Below the pieces are notes generated by a model. The model was not told the DNA's origin. It worked only from the letters and a program-made list of their open reading frames with translations, and ran no database searches. The position numbers were made by a program, and so were the translations under genes. Shown here piece by piece: positions 46,758 to 55,296 of a DNA stretch of 64,000 bases. Within the stretch, counting starts at the first letter, position 1; each line of letters starts with the position of its first letter. Source of the DNA: Hahella ganghwensis DSM 17046. Its GTDB lineage: Bacteria > Pseudomonadota > Gammaproteobacteria > Pseudomonadales > Oleiphilaceae. The DNA is taken from positions 124,001 to 188,000 of the forward strand of contig NZ_AQXX01000142.1 of the NCBI RefSeq assembly GCF_000376785.1. Direction: 5' to 3'.

Positions 46758-47924
46758 CTACTGACTATCACTCAACGTATACGGCCGCATTGAGGACATG
46801 GCATTACCGGCCGCCCCCATATAGTTGGCGTAATTGACGCTTTTCTCCAGGGTATAGAACGAATCCAGATAGTCATCATCATTACTGAACCAATGGTCCG
46901 GCATGGCAGCCACGATACCACTTCCCAGAGCCACCAACGCACCGATTTCAGGCTGCCCCAGTGCAGATAGGATTTCTGCAGCTGCGGAAAGCAACTTTTG
47001 CGCAAGTTGTTGATAATTGGTGTTATCGTCGTGCTCCATCAGGATAATATTGGCAGCCCCCCAACGATAACGATCCCAATAGAGAATCACCTGATTCGGG
47101 TAATAGGTTTTACCGTCGTGATCCAGATAAGGCATATCGACGATGTCCAACGCCGGCTCATCGCGACTGGGATCCACACCGGACACCACGGCATAGACTT
47201 CCGCTTTGCCGGAGATCCAGGGCTCTTCGTCATCGTTCAGGCGAATACTATCGAGAATAGTGACCTGGGTATCAGCCTGGGCCATGTTCAGTTGAAAGGA
47301 CTGACCTTTTGCCTGCTTAAACACAGACTGCATTTTTGCCAGGCCCAACTGAAGATCTTTCTGGGCATTAATATCCACCACAACGATCGGTCGATCCGGC
47401 ATATTCCATACATCCAGCATATGCAGACCACCGCGACTGTCATAGGCTTCGATATATTGCCAGGTGGATTCATCTCCATCCGGCTCGTAGGCATATAACG
47501 GTTCCACGCCCTGCTGCAACTGGGTCATCATTTCCGGTGCAGCAATTCTCAGTTCGAGCAGGGTTTCACCGGATCCGATCAACCCTTTTTTGCTGAGAAC
47601 CCGATTTTCCGCCCGCTGCGCCTGACCAACAAATGAGCGGGACAGCCCCGTGACATTCCTAACCAGATTATTTACCGAGACACTACCTTGGCTCCGCTGC
47701 AGTTGATCAACCAAATCCTTCGTACTAAGCTCCCTGGCAACGGTACTGGCAATGGAGCGTTTTTCATTGGCGAGAGAGATAAATCCGGGAGGGGCATATG
47801 ATGACGGTGAACTGACAGCCTTGACTGACGCTCGACTCGAGTCAGCCACTTCCGCTGCATTTACATTGAACATCCAGCTACACGCCAAAAACGCCATCAT
47901 TCCTAGAGCAGTATATTTCCTCAT
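46758..47924 (-). CDS. Secreted DUF3103-like protein
   Basis: 388 residues with a signal peptide ending near VNAAE. Conserved-looking parts: LDIVDMPYLDHDGKTYYPNQ, VILYWDRYRWGAANIILMEH, and MPDRPIVVVDINAQKD. I recall DUF3103 secreted proteins of vibrios with similar strings. Function unknown; no catalytic motif seen. Monocistronic, with its own terminator. Confidence 0.65.
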   Translation of the reverse strand: MRKYTALGMMAFLACSWMFNVNAAEVADSSRASVKAVSSPSSYAPPGFISLANEKRSIASTVARELSTKDLVDQLQRSQGSVSVNNLVRNVTGLSRSFVGQAQRAENRVLSKKGLIGSGETLLELRIAAPEMMTQLQQGVEPLYAYEPDGDESTWQYIEAYDSRGGLHMLDVWNMPDRPIVVVDINAQKDLQLGLAKMQSVFKQAKGQSFQLNMAQADTQVTILDSIRLNDDEEPWISGKAEVYAVVSGVDPSRDEPALDIVDMPYLDHDGKTYYPNQVILYWDRYRWGAANIILMEHDDNTNYQQLAQKLLSAAAEILSALGQPEIGALVALGSGIVAAMPDHWFSNDDDYLDSFYTLEKSVNYANYMGAAGNAMSSMRPYTLSDSQ

Positions 47925-48057
47925 ACTGAATTCCTTTCTTATGTCCTTATTAATTTTAAGCCTGTTGCGGGCTTACTCCCTTTACAGCGTGCATTGCAAA
48001 ATAGACAAAAGGGCAACCCGCATCAGGCTGCTACCGGCCCTTAACCTCACCATTTAA

Positions 48058-48303
48058 TGACTTCTTGTTTTATATGGAGAAAGTCGCCGGTTATTTTGCT
48101 CTGTTGACGATATCAACACCCTTTAAGCGTATAACAGGATTGCAAAAAGACCCGGTTTCAGAACGAACTATTGGTCAAAAATGAGACAGATCTGGCAAAA
48201 ATAGGTGCCATAGGCTGAACGGAGTAGTGACGAGGAAGTCAGGAATTTTCTATGCTTTGCCGCCAAATGACGAAGGAATTCATCCGCCCATCAATCGACG
48301 GTA
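48058..48303. other. Intergenic region without recognised features
   Basis: About 250 bases between the DUF3103-like gene and a decayed membrane-protein gene. No supported gene, RNA or strong repeat. Confidence 0.5.
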
Positions 48304-48612
48304 TCAACGAAATACCACAGACAGAACAAACAGAATACAGGCGATCCCACCTATCCAAATCACCGGAGAGAAGTACCATTCGATCTGCCTATCAGCCGGT
48401 AAAGGTTTGATTTTTAAATATGCATACAAAAGTAGCGCACTGCCCAGATAGGCTCCCCCTCACACCAAAACCGACCTCAGAACTATCTCCAATATAATTT
48501 CACTATCCCAGGAACGATATTCGTCTCTAATCAGTATTTGAATCATCACGAACGTCATCACGATATGGAGGAATCGGTGAAATTCGGTCTTCAGTAATTT
48601 CATTTTAGTCAT
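48304..48612 (-). pseudogene. Small membrane protein gene interrupted by an in-frame TGA
   Basis: ATG at 48612 opens 50 codons (MTKMKLLKTEFHRFLHIVMT onward), then TGA at 48462-48460. The same frame runs on for 51 more codons (GGAYLGSALLLYAYLKIKPL, SPVIWIGGIACILFVLSVVF) to the real TGA at 48304. Hydrophobic helices occur on both sides of the stop, consistent with one protein of three or four spans. One base change (TGG, CGA or GGA to TGA) would explain it. I see no SECIS-like stem after the TGA, so selenocysteine is unlikely. Confidence 0.6.
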
Positions 48613-48774
48613 TCAAACTCGAAAAAATCGCACCAACGCAAAAGCAACAATCGGCGCTAACAGTAATCCGTAAAATAAACTCATCGATAAAAAGCTTTCA
48701 GACACCTCAACATCAAACAAAAACAACCAACTATCACTTATTGGGCGAAATATTACTACAGATTGACCATATCA
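48613..48774 (-). pseudogene. Probable remnant of a membrane protein gene
   Basis: An open frame without an ATG start reads YGQSVVIFRPISDSWLFLFD, then a hydrophobic span FYGLLLAPIVAFALVRFF, ending in TGA that overlaps the next gene by one base. It looks like the 3' end of a gene whose start is lost or very weak. Low confidence that it was ever part of the gene downstream. Confidence 0.3.
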
Positions 48775-48782
48775 ATCGAACG

Positions 48783-49223
48783 TTATAAATATTTCTCCAT
48801 GCATACAGATTCAGGTCGCGCCAGATATCGGCCATAGGGAAGGGTTTCATAAAAGCCATTACGGAGATAAAAGTCTATTGCCCGGGTATTGACACGGCGG
48901 GCGGATAGCACAATTCGTGAATAGCCCATTTGTCGGGCTCTGCTGGTTAGTTCGTTAAGAAGTACCCGGCCAACGCCGCGCCTGCGGGAATACATACGCT
49001 TCAACTCACAACTGAACGCATCATGTCGTCGAAAGGACCCGCAAGCCAGTGCGACATCGCCTTCATAGACAACAATAAATATCCCTCTTTCAGCCACAAA
49101 ACTCTCAATATCGAATGAGGCAGCTCCGGTATCACCCGTCAGACTCTCCAGCGTCTCACTCAATTCATTCATGAGTTCAAGGGAATGAATATGCGTTGGT
49201 GCAAGTTCTTTTGCCTGAATCAT
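48783..49223 (-). CDS. GNAT-family N-acetyltransferase
   Basis: 146 residues from ATG at 49223; GTG/ATG at 49247/49244 are alternatives. The fold is seen as ELKRMYSRRRGVGRVLLNEL (acetyl-CoA loop) and RVNTRAIDFYLRNGFYETLP. Cytoplasmic; substrate unknown. Upstream region lies toward the VWA locus. Confidence 0.75.
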   Translation of the reverse strand: MIQAKELAPTHIHSLELMNELSETLESLTGDTGAASFDIESFVAERGIFIVVYEGDVALACGSFRRHDAFSCELKRMYSRRRGVGRVLLNELTSRARQMGYSRIVLSARRVNTRAIDFYLRNGFYETLPYGRYLARPESVCMEKYL

Positions 49224-49410
49224 AATGTGCCTGCTCTCTCTCATCACGGGCCTGTTATTTCTTACAACCCTTAGACACAGACACCTTCACTCAACACCTT
49301 TACACTATTATGACAGCGGCCGATAGTGACAGACTCACCCGATATCCGTTTATCAGGTGAGTCTGTTTGTATCGGAGTTCTGCTTTAGAGACCAAACAAT
49401 CAGGAAACAA

Positions 49411-50088
49411 CTAACGGGCCACAATAAGGTTATCCAATCGCTCAAGGTCATTCACCACCCGCCAGCTTCCACCACCTTGCTGCACTCTCTCCTGCCAGCT
49501 CTCCAGCCGATGCTGGTAGTCTCTGGGATCAATATTATCACTGCGCAATTTGGTGACATTCAGGGCAACCACCTCAATCCCTTCCAGCTTGATCGGAAAG
49601 TCGCGGATATGACCTTTCGGAAGGTCCTCTTCCAGATCAGAAAAAATCAGCACATACTTTTCCCCGGCGTGAGTTTCATTGACGTATTCCACTGCCTGCA
49701 ACACCCCTCCGGTAATGTCCGTATTGGCACTGCCTTGCTTAAGATTCGCAACAAAAGCGTCAATCTTATGCTTGAACAGACGCTTCTGGTCGTTCGCCGT
49801 GCTTGGCCTCATGTCAAACGTCGTCTTGGCGATAATATCTTTCTCGCTGAAGCTACCGCTGTCGATCCGGGCAATCGCAATGGAATCATCGCTGTTCAGG
49901 GTCGCCAGCAAATAGTTCATAATGGCCTGAGCCTTATTCAGCTCCTGAGTATAAGTGCCCGAAGTATCCAGCAACAGATACACCGCTTTGCTGGTTGGCC
50001 TGGGCTCCCCGCAGCCAGCCAGCATCATACTGGCTACCAGGATCGATACCGCTGCCGCAAAACCCGTTTGCTTTAACCATTTCATCAT
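49411..50088 (-). CDS. Lipoprotein with a VWA-like domain
   Basis: 225 residues from the first of two ATG codons, seven bases after AGGAGG. Lipobox MLAGC (Cys26). Next comes a VWA-like fold: AVYLLLDTSGTY (partial MIDAS, Asp41, DxSxT), the Thr region NTDITGGVLQAVEY, and YVLIFSDLEEDLP. VWA domains bind protein ligands through a metal. It sits directly downstream of, and in operon with, a coiled-coil membrane protein. Confidence 0.8.
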   Translation of the reverse strand: MMKWLKQTGFAAAVSILVASMMLAGCGEPRPTSKAVYLLLDTSGTYTQELNKAQAIMNYLLATLNSDDSIAIARIDSGSFSEKDIIAKTTFDMRPSTANDQKRLFKHKIDAFVANLKQGSANTDITGGVLQAVEYVNETHAGEKYVLIFSDLEEDLPKGHIRDFPIKLEGIEVVALNVTKLRSDNIDPRDYQHRLESWQERVQQGGGSWRVVNDLERLDNLIVAR

Positions 50089-50124
50089 CAGGTTCCTCCT
50101 GTCATTCATAACTAATGATTTTAT

Positions 50125-51693
50125 TTACTGGCTTTGTAGCGCATCACTCGACAGCTCATCATCCAGAACAGGAATCTTTCTTTTTGAAGTTGATCTGGCT
50201 TTTCTTGCCGCAGGCTTTTTCACTTCCGACGAGGCCTCTATTTCTTCAGGCACACCTGGCTCCTCCAAACTCTTAGCGTCCGTCTGACGCTCTGACGGCC
50301 GGGTACGATGGACGATTAACCTTTCGATGCTCAAGGGAACCATGATTAGCAGATCATAAAAATGGACCAGTACGCGACTGATATGCAGCACCGCACCGCC
50401 AACCATACGAACCAACACACGTAGTACGCGCAATGCACCAATAACAAGAGCCCCCAATACGGTCCGTAATGAATGAATAAAGGATTCCAGCGGTATCGCG
50501 ATAAACGCCAACGCAAATGGCAGGATAAACCCCATGATCATTTGCCCGACAGAAGGAATCCAGCGAAACTGCGCGTCCACCGCGCCGCCCGCCCCGACAC
50601 TGGTCAAAGACTGGCGCAGAGCCTCACGATCCAGCGCCAGCAAATCCCGCATATAGGCCAGCGAGGCTTCTATTGTGGCCAGAATCGTCAAAATGGTCAG
50701 CGTAATCACCATCATACGGCGACGCATCTTGTCATCCATGCTGCCGATCATCGGAAACAGATGGGTAATACGGAGGGACTCCAACAAGAACAGCCCCATG
50801 GCGATTTCGATCAAAATAATCACCAGCGCCGCAATATCGGAGGTTTTCATCACACCGATATAACTGGTTCCTCCGACCATTTCAGACATAGGCAACGCGA
50901 TGAGCTGGAAGTTAATCAAACCACCCAAAGCCGCCACCACCAGCACCAGACCCGCGATAAAAAACTGCGTTAACGCCGAAGACCCCAACGAACTGACCGC
51001 CGCATCTGTGCCCTTGCGGATGTTCTCATAAGTTGCAATCTGACTGTCGATGGCTTTGGTACGCTCATCCAGCCCTGTGATTTTTTCATTCACCACCTGC
51101 AGCTTATTGTCCATTTTTCGCCAGTCCGGCTGCATTGCAGCGAGCAGTGCATGCTTCTCAGAGCTGGCTTTTTTATAGGCTTTCAAAGTCTCTTCATGGG
51201 ACTCTTCCACCGCCTCTTTGATGTTCTGCAGAATTTTGTTCATTGTGGCATCGCCATTGGTCGGCAATGCGGAAATCGTTTCCACAACTTCTCCCCACGC
51301 TGGCGGTAAAGGGGCTGTTTCCGCAGATTTCTGATAGTCCGCTTCGATTTTTTCAATGGTTTCTGCAATTTCACGATGCAGACTGGGGTATTGACTCAGA
51401 TCCCGCTCAACCAAGGTGTTCACCCGGGTAAATTCCCGCTCAATCGCTTTCTCGGCAGCTTTCGCCCCCTCTGCCAACAAGATCTCCCGGTTGCGCAATG
51501 ACAGCCGTTGCTCCAGCCTGGCCAGCGTAAAGCCCCAGATCCGCATGGTACGAAACACCGTTCGCCCGCTCGCTTCTAGGACCTTGTGTCCCTGATCACG
51601 ACCCAGATAAAGTGCGACGACCAATATTGCCAACCATATTGATAGAGAGACGCCAGGACTGTCTGACCAGACTCTTAAAAACTCGTTGAACAT
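50125..51693 (-). CDS. Large coiled-coil membrane protein of unknown family
   Basis: 522 residues from ATG at 51693 with GGAGGTG. N-terminal span (VSLSIWLAILVVALYLG), a long charged coiled coil (about 45-240), then hydrophobic spans (LTQFFIAGLVLVVAALGGLI, IAALVIILIEIAMGLFLLES, RMMVITLTILTILATIEASL, QMIMGFILPFALAFIAI) and a Lys/Arg-rich tail that looks disordered. No recognised family. It heads the VWA lipoprotein gene and is divergent from the regulator pair. Confidence 0.7.
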   Translation of the reverse strand: MFNEFLRVWSDSPGVSLSIWLAILVVALYLGRDQGHKVLEASGRTVFRTMRIWGFTLARLEQRLSLRNREILLAEGAKAAEKAIEREFTRVNTLVERDLSQYPSLHREIAETIEKIEADYQKSAETAPLPPAWGEVVETISALPTNGDATMNKILQNIKEAVEESHEETLKAYKKASSEKHALLAAMQPDWRKMDNKLQVVNEKITGLDERTKAIDSQIATYENIRKGTDAAVSSLGSSALTQFFIAGLVLVVAALGGLINFQLIALPMSEMVGGTSYIGVMKTSDIAALVIILIEIAMGLFLLESLRITHLFPMIGSMDDKMRRRMMVITLTILTILATIEASLAYMRDLLALDREALRQSLTSVGAGGAVDAQFRWIPSVGQMIMGFILPFALAFIAIPLESFIHSLRTVLGALVIGALRVLRVLVRMVGGAVLHISRVLVHFYDLLIMVPLSIERLIVHRTRPSERQTDAKSLEEPGVPEEIEASSEVKKPAARKARSTSKRKIPVLDDELSSDALQSQ

Positions 51694-51951
51694 GCTACAC
51701 CTCCGATTCACTCTGTTCCTGCGACATGTTGTGAGGTGAAGTATCGGAAACCGCGGTGAAAAATCGGTGAGAAATAAAACTCACCAGCCACATTTCACGA
51801 TGAGAAGCCGGTTAAGCCACCAAACTGTGATAGAGTTCAAAAGCCGAGGTATAAAAACAAACCAAATGGAGACTCAGCACGAACGCCGAAGGCAAGCCTT
51901 GCTAAACTGACACTTTGGTGTTGAGTGTGCTGTACAACAGATTTTTGAATT
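51694..51951. promoter_or_regulatory. Divergent regulatory region of the VWA / two-component locus
   Basis: About 260 bases between two genes that point away from each other, so promoters for both units lie here. I see no defined operator. Confidence 0.5.
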
Positions 51952-52755
51952 ATGGCGACGTTATTTTGGGTGGAAGATCAGTCCCACTGGATTGAGAAGT
52001 TCAAGCCCGTTCTAGAGCAGGCAGATTTTGGCGATGGAGCCACGTCAAATGAAGTGCAGGTCTTCAAGTTTGCTGAAGCTGCCTGTCAGCATATACACCT
52101 GGCCCGTGACATTCCGGATATTGCTATTCTGGATGCCAATATGCGGGGGAATGATCATGCTGGCTTTGCCGTTTCCCGGGCACTCAAGAAAAAGTGGCCG
52201 GACCTGCCCGTCATTTATCTCTCAGAACACAGCGGCACCGGCATAGAAGAACAGGCGTTTGAGCAATCCATGGCTCAGGACTTTATCGCCAAGCATCAGA
52301 GTAATGTGGAGTCTGTCCTGTGCTGGCGGATCAAGGCCGTGTTGCGTCAGAACGCCATGCGTCACGATCAGACTGGAGAAAACAGTAAGGAAAAATTGCA
52401 AAGCGGCCCGCTGACCATTGACCTGATCACCTGGAACGTTTATTGGCATGGTGAGCGACTGATGAACCCCGCCAACGCCCAACGCCCACTGGCACCAACA
52501 CCCCGCAAAATCCTCCGCGCACTGGTGGAAGCCTCGCCACGCCCGGTGACAACGATGCAAATGGCCGAACATCTGGAATCCGATAACTTTACCTATGCCA
52601 ACTACCGACAACACATCAAGACACTCAGGCATGCTTTTGAACAAGCCAGCGAGAGAGCCAATCAGTCCAGTTTTATAGAGCAATGCAAAGCCGGTAAAGG
52701 CATCGCCACCTTTGGCGACGAAGGCGCCTACTGTTGGATTCCCATCAAGGCATGA
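51952..52755 (+). CDS. OmpR-like response regulator
   Basis: 267 residues. Receiver with Glu8-Asp9 (LFWVEDQ), the phosphoacceptor Asp61 in AILDANMRGND, Ser91 and Lys114 (DFIAKHQ). The C-terminal winged-helix effector includes PLAPTPRKILRALVEASPRP, MQMAEHLESDNFTYANYRQHIKTLRHAFE. A transcription factor probably acting with the kinase-like gene 27 bases downstream. Likely autoregulates the divergent genes, an inference. Confidence 0.85.
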   Translation: MATLFWVEDQSHWIEKFKPVLEQADFGDGATSNEVQVFKFAEAACQHIHLARDIPDIAILDANMRGNDHAGFAVSRALKKKWPDLPVIYLSEHSGTGIEEQAFEQSMAQDFIAKHQSNVESVLCWRIKAVLRQNAMRHDQTGENSKEKLQSGPLTIDLITWNVYWHGERLMNPANAQRPLAPTPRKILRALVEASPRPVTTMQMAEHLESDNFTYANYRQHIKTLRHAFEQASERANQSSFIEQCKAGKGIATFGDEGAYCWIPIKA

Positions 52756-52782
52756 CAGGCTTAGCCGCAGAGAAACGATAAG

Positions 52783-54510
52783 ATGAACAGATCACCGGAC
52801 ACTCCTGACAGCAACAGCGACCAGCAGGACAGTTCAGACAGACTACAAAAACTCAGGACCACACAGAACTACCCCTGGATGACGGGCATTCTGGCACTTG
52901 TGGTCGTGGGGTATTTCTTAATCATCAGCCAACCCCATTTGATTGCGTTTTATCAGCCACCTGAGCTCATTCTGCACCGGGAATTTCAGTGGGCGGTGGC
53001 CGCCATCTTTTTCTGCATCGCCTTATGGGAAGTTCGACGCTTCTTTCGCCAACGCAGACAGATAGAGCTACACATTCAGAAGTTGCGCACCGAAATTGAC
53101 GATATATGGCGCAGCAAGAAAGCCTTACAGGCCAGAGCCCACATTTATTCCGGCCACGCGGACAAACTCAAACTCTTCATCAGTGACAAGCTGCTTGAGT
53201 ACATTGAGTATGATGAGAAGTTCCTCCACTTTAAAAGCATTGCCGCCGAAGTTCGCCATAACGGCGTCATCAGCTATGACAAAGTCAGAACGGCATTAAA
53301 CAAAGCCGTCACAGAACTGAGCAATCCCCCCTCAGAAGACCAGGATAACGCGGACCGGTCGCAGACGACGGTCAATCCTTATCAGGAAGCACTGGATGCC
53401 ATGAGGTATCTTTGGGATCTGCTGGACCTGTCAACCACTGACAATATCGCACTTCATATTGGTAACTTTCTGATTGAGTGTGAAGAACATTACTATCAGC
53501 AGATACTGAATAGAGGAAGCGACCACGCCATGCCGGTGAAAGCAGACTTTTCACCGGCTTCGGCACTGCTCAAAACCCTCAGTCCCCTGGTCGAAACTAC
53601 TGAGCTGGAAGACATCAATGGCATTCTCAAGCCCATCGAGAAAAACAATACCGACAAGAGCGAAGAGACAACCACCATTGACATCACGACCAAGCAATTC
53701 CGGATTGTCGTGGACGCCTCTCCTACCCTGCTAGGCAACGAGAATCACTTGATTCTGATGCTGGAAAACCTGATTAAAAACGCGCAGTTTTTTGCCAACA
53801 AAACAGCCTACAAACAAAAATCTGATCGTATCCTGGTTCGCTTATACGAGCATCACGGCCACATCCATTTCGGCATTTACAACCGTGGCCCCCATATTGA
53901 TGACAGCGACAAAGAGCAAATTTTCCAGCTAGGCTACTCTACCCGACGGGTAAAAGAGCACCACGGAAAAGGTTTGGGCCTGTTCTTCGTCAATGAAATC
54001 GTAAAAGGCTACCAGGGACACATCCAGATCGAGAACATCCCTAACCAGGAAACCACCTATTCGATACGACTGGCACTAAAAGGCGGCGAAGTGGTCACCC
54101 GCGTCGTCAAGGCAACATTAGAGGACGGTCTGCCAGTCCTACAGGAAGCCGGGCAGGAAGATTCATCAAGGCAACTGAAATGGGAATTTGCGAAAGCCGT
54201 CGAGTCGATTGAAGTATCTTCCACTTCCCATCCCAAAACCCATGTCTTTAACGAGCTGGATTCACGGCAGCCCAGCCAGTTCCTGGACCCAGGCGAAAGT
54301 CGTATCCCTCAATGGATGATCGAAGTCAAACCCAAACGCTCTGCCCATCGGGTACAGTTCACCGCCCTGGATACCGGCGGTGTTCAATTCCACATCAGGC
54401 TCCCGTCAGCCGATTCACGCCTGAATGGCGAAGATGCACCTTTTGAAGAACAACTTGATGATGAAGTAGATCGCCTGAGCAGCCAGTTTAAGGAGTTTGG
54501 GGAGTACTGA
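52783..54510 (+). CDS. Histidine-kinase-like membrane protein lacking a clear H-box
   Basis: 575 residues. Two membrane helices (about 36-52, 72-88), a helical linker region, then a HATPase domain: N-box MLENLIKNAQFFAN (about 327), FGIYNRGPHID, IFQLGYSTRR, GKGLGLFFVNEI (about 396). A 170-residue extra C-terminal domain follows. No HExxTP phosphoacceptor helix is seen before the ATPase, so it may use an atypical His, act as a phosphatase, or serve as a GHKL ATPase. Its 3' end is copied at 58473. Confidence 0.78.
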   Translation: MNRSPDTPDSNSDQQDSSDRLQKLRTTQNYPWMTGILALVVVGYFLIISQPHLIAFYQPPELILHREFQWAVAAIFFCIALWEVRRFFRQRRQIELHIQKLRTEIDDIWRSKKALQARAHIYSGHADKLKLFISDKLLEYIEYDEKFLHFKSIAAEVRHNGVISYDKVRTALNKAVTELSNPPSEDQDNADRSQTTVNPYQEALDAMRYLWDLLDLSTTDNIALHIGNFLIECEEHYYQQILNRGSDHAMPVKADFSPASALLKTLSPLVETTELEDINGILKPIEKNNTDKSEETTTIDITTKQFRIVVDASPTLLGNENHLILMLENLIKNAQFFANKTAYKQKSDRILVRLYEHHGHIHFGIYNRGPHIDDSDKEQIFQLGYSTRRVKEHHGKGLGLFFVNEIVKGYQGHIQIENIPNQETTYSIRLALKGGEVVTRVVKATLEDGLPVLQEAGQEDSSRQLKWEFAKAVESIEVSSTSHPKTHVFNELDSRQPSQFLDPGESRIPQWMIEVKPKRSAHRVQFTALDTGGVQFHIRLPSADSRLNGEDAPFEEQLDDEVDRLSSQFKEFGEY

Positions 54511-54513
54511 GTT
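54476..54513. repeat. 38-bp direct repeat, copy 1 (end of the kinase-like gene)
   Basis: Identical to 58473-58510 apart from one base (G here, A there, near the middle). It covers the last codons of the kinase-like gene. Together with the acetyltransferase copies, it indicates a duplicated segment. Confidence 0.85.
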
Positions 54514-54907
54514 GTATAAACTACTCGACAGGACCATGAGGGTCCTTTTTATTATCGCACTAGCGCTGACTTCACCAATCTTATTGTTTTACCATTTTTG
54601 GGTACTGATGGCGTTAGTCACCCCCTCTTTTATAGAGGCAGCATTAGTATTGTTGGTTCCCAGCCTCTCTCTAATAGCCCTGATTTATACCGTGTTCTCA
54701 TCATCTTTAAGAACACGCCCCATGGCGTTCAAAGTATTCGCAGGCGTGTCGATCGTTGCATGGATACTGCTGTTTGGAAGCTTCCTGATCTTTGACAAAT
54801 ATGTAGACCTGCAGGCAACGGTCTGGCTGGTAATATGTGTTCTGTTTGGTCTCTACGGTCTTGTACGGTTGTTTTCGACAAAGTTTCAGGAAAAATTGGG
54901 ACAATAA
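54512..54907 (+). CDS. Four-span membrane protein
   Basis: 131 residues from TTG at 54512, six bases after GGGGAG; an upstream TTG at 54497 and an ATG at 54536 are alternatives. Four hydrophobic helices (VLFIIALALTSPILLFYHFW, IEAALVLLVPSLSLIALIYT, VFAGVSIVAWILLFGSFLI, TVWLVICVLFGLYGLVRL). It immediately follows the kinase-like gene and probably shares its transcript. No family recognised. Confidence 0.6.
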   Translation: MYKLLDRTMRVLFIIALALTSPILLFYHFWVLMALVTPSFIEAALVLLVPSLSLIALIYTVFSSSLRTRPMAFKVFAGVSIVAWILLFGSFLIFDKYVDLQATVWLVICVLFGLYGLVRLFSTKFQEKLGQ

Positions 54908-55007
54908 AGAAAATTCAAGGACTCCGAATGACTCTCCAACACTGATAAGGGCAGTCCCCAGAAGAACAAGGTGATAAAGGCCACACATTTAAAGAGCTAG
55001 AGAAGCA
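54908..55007. other. Short spacer before the GNAT remnant
   Basis: About 100 bases with nothing recognisable; part of the rearranged segment between the 38-bp repeats. Confidence 0.4.
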
Positions 55008-55172
55008 TTAGGTCAGCCCTATAACGTTTTCACCATCAATACCCACTTCCATAACCGTTTCGCCAGGCCTGGCCATGATCCCCCACAAGTATTCAGATAT
55101 CCCCTCACCCGCAAGATTGGTCAGACAAGCCAGATCGCCAACATTAGAGTTTATCGCTTTTCGTATAGCTAT
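55008..55172 (-). pseudogene. Internally deleted duplicate of the GNAT gene at 59221
   Basis: Reading leftward from 55172 it codes for IRKAINSNVGDLACLTNLAG, EYLWGIMARPGETVMEVG, closely matching the first 45 residues of the intact acetyltransferase. It then jumps to sequence matching that gene's last 35 bases (GTGTTGATGGTGAAAA region). The break is at a shared GTGGG, a signature of deletion by short homology. The start ATG has become ATA. Not functional. Confidence 0.85.
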
Positions 55173-55296
55173 AACTGCCACCCATATCCTTCGTTATCTA
55201 CGGAGAGCTATCCACAAATGCTAAGGTGACAAAACCCTGCTTGTCGTATAATAGTCCCCTCAGGCCGGACAGTAGGAAGTCAAATCCGCCGAACAA

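Noticed and set aside
48460-48462. TGA as a selenocysteine codon in the small membrane protein
   Set aside because: No stem-loop of the bacterial SECIS type is visible just after it, and no redox context is present. A nonsense mutation is simpler.
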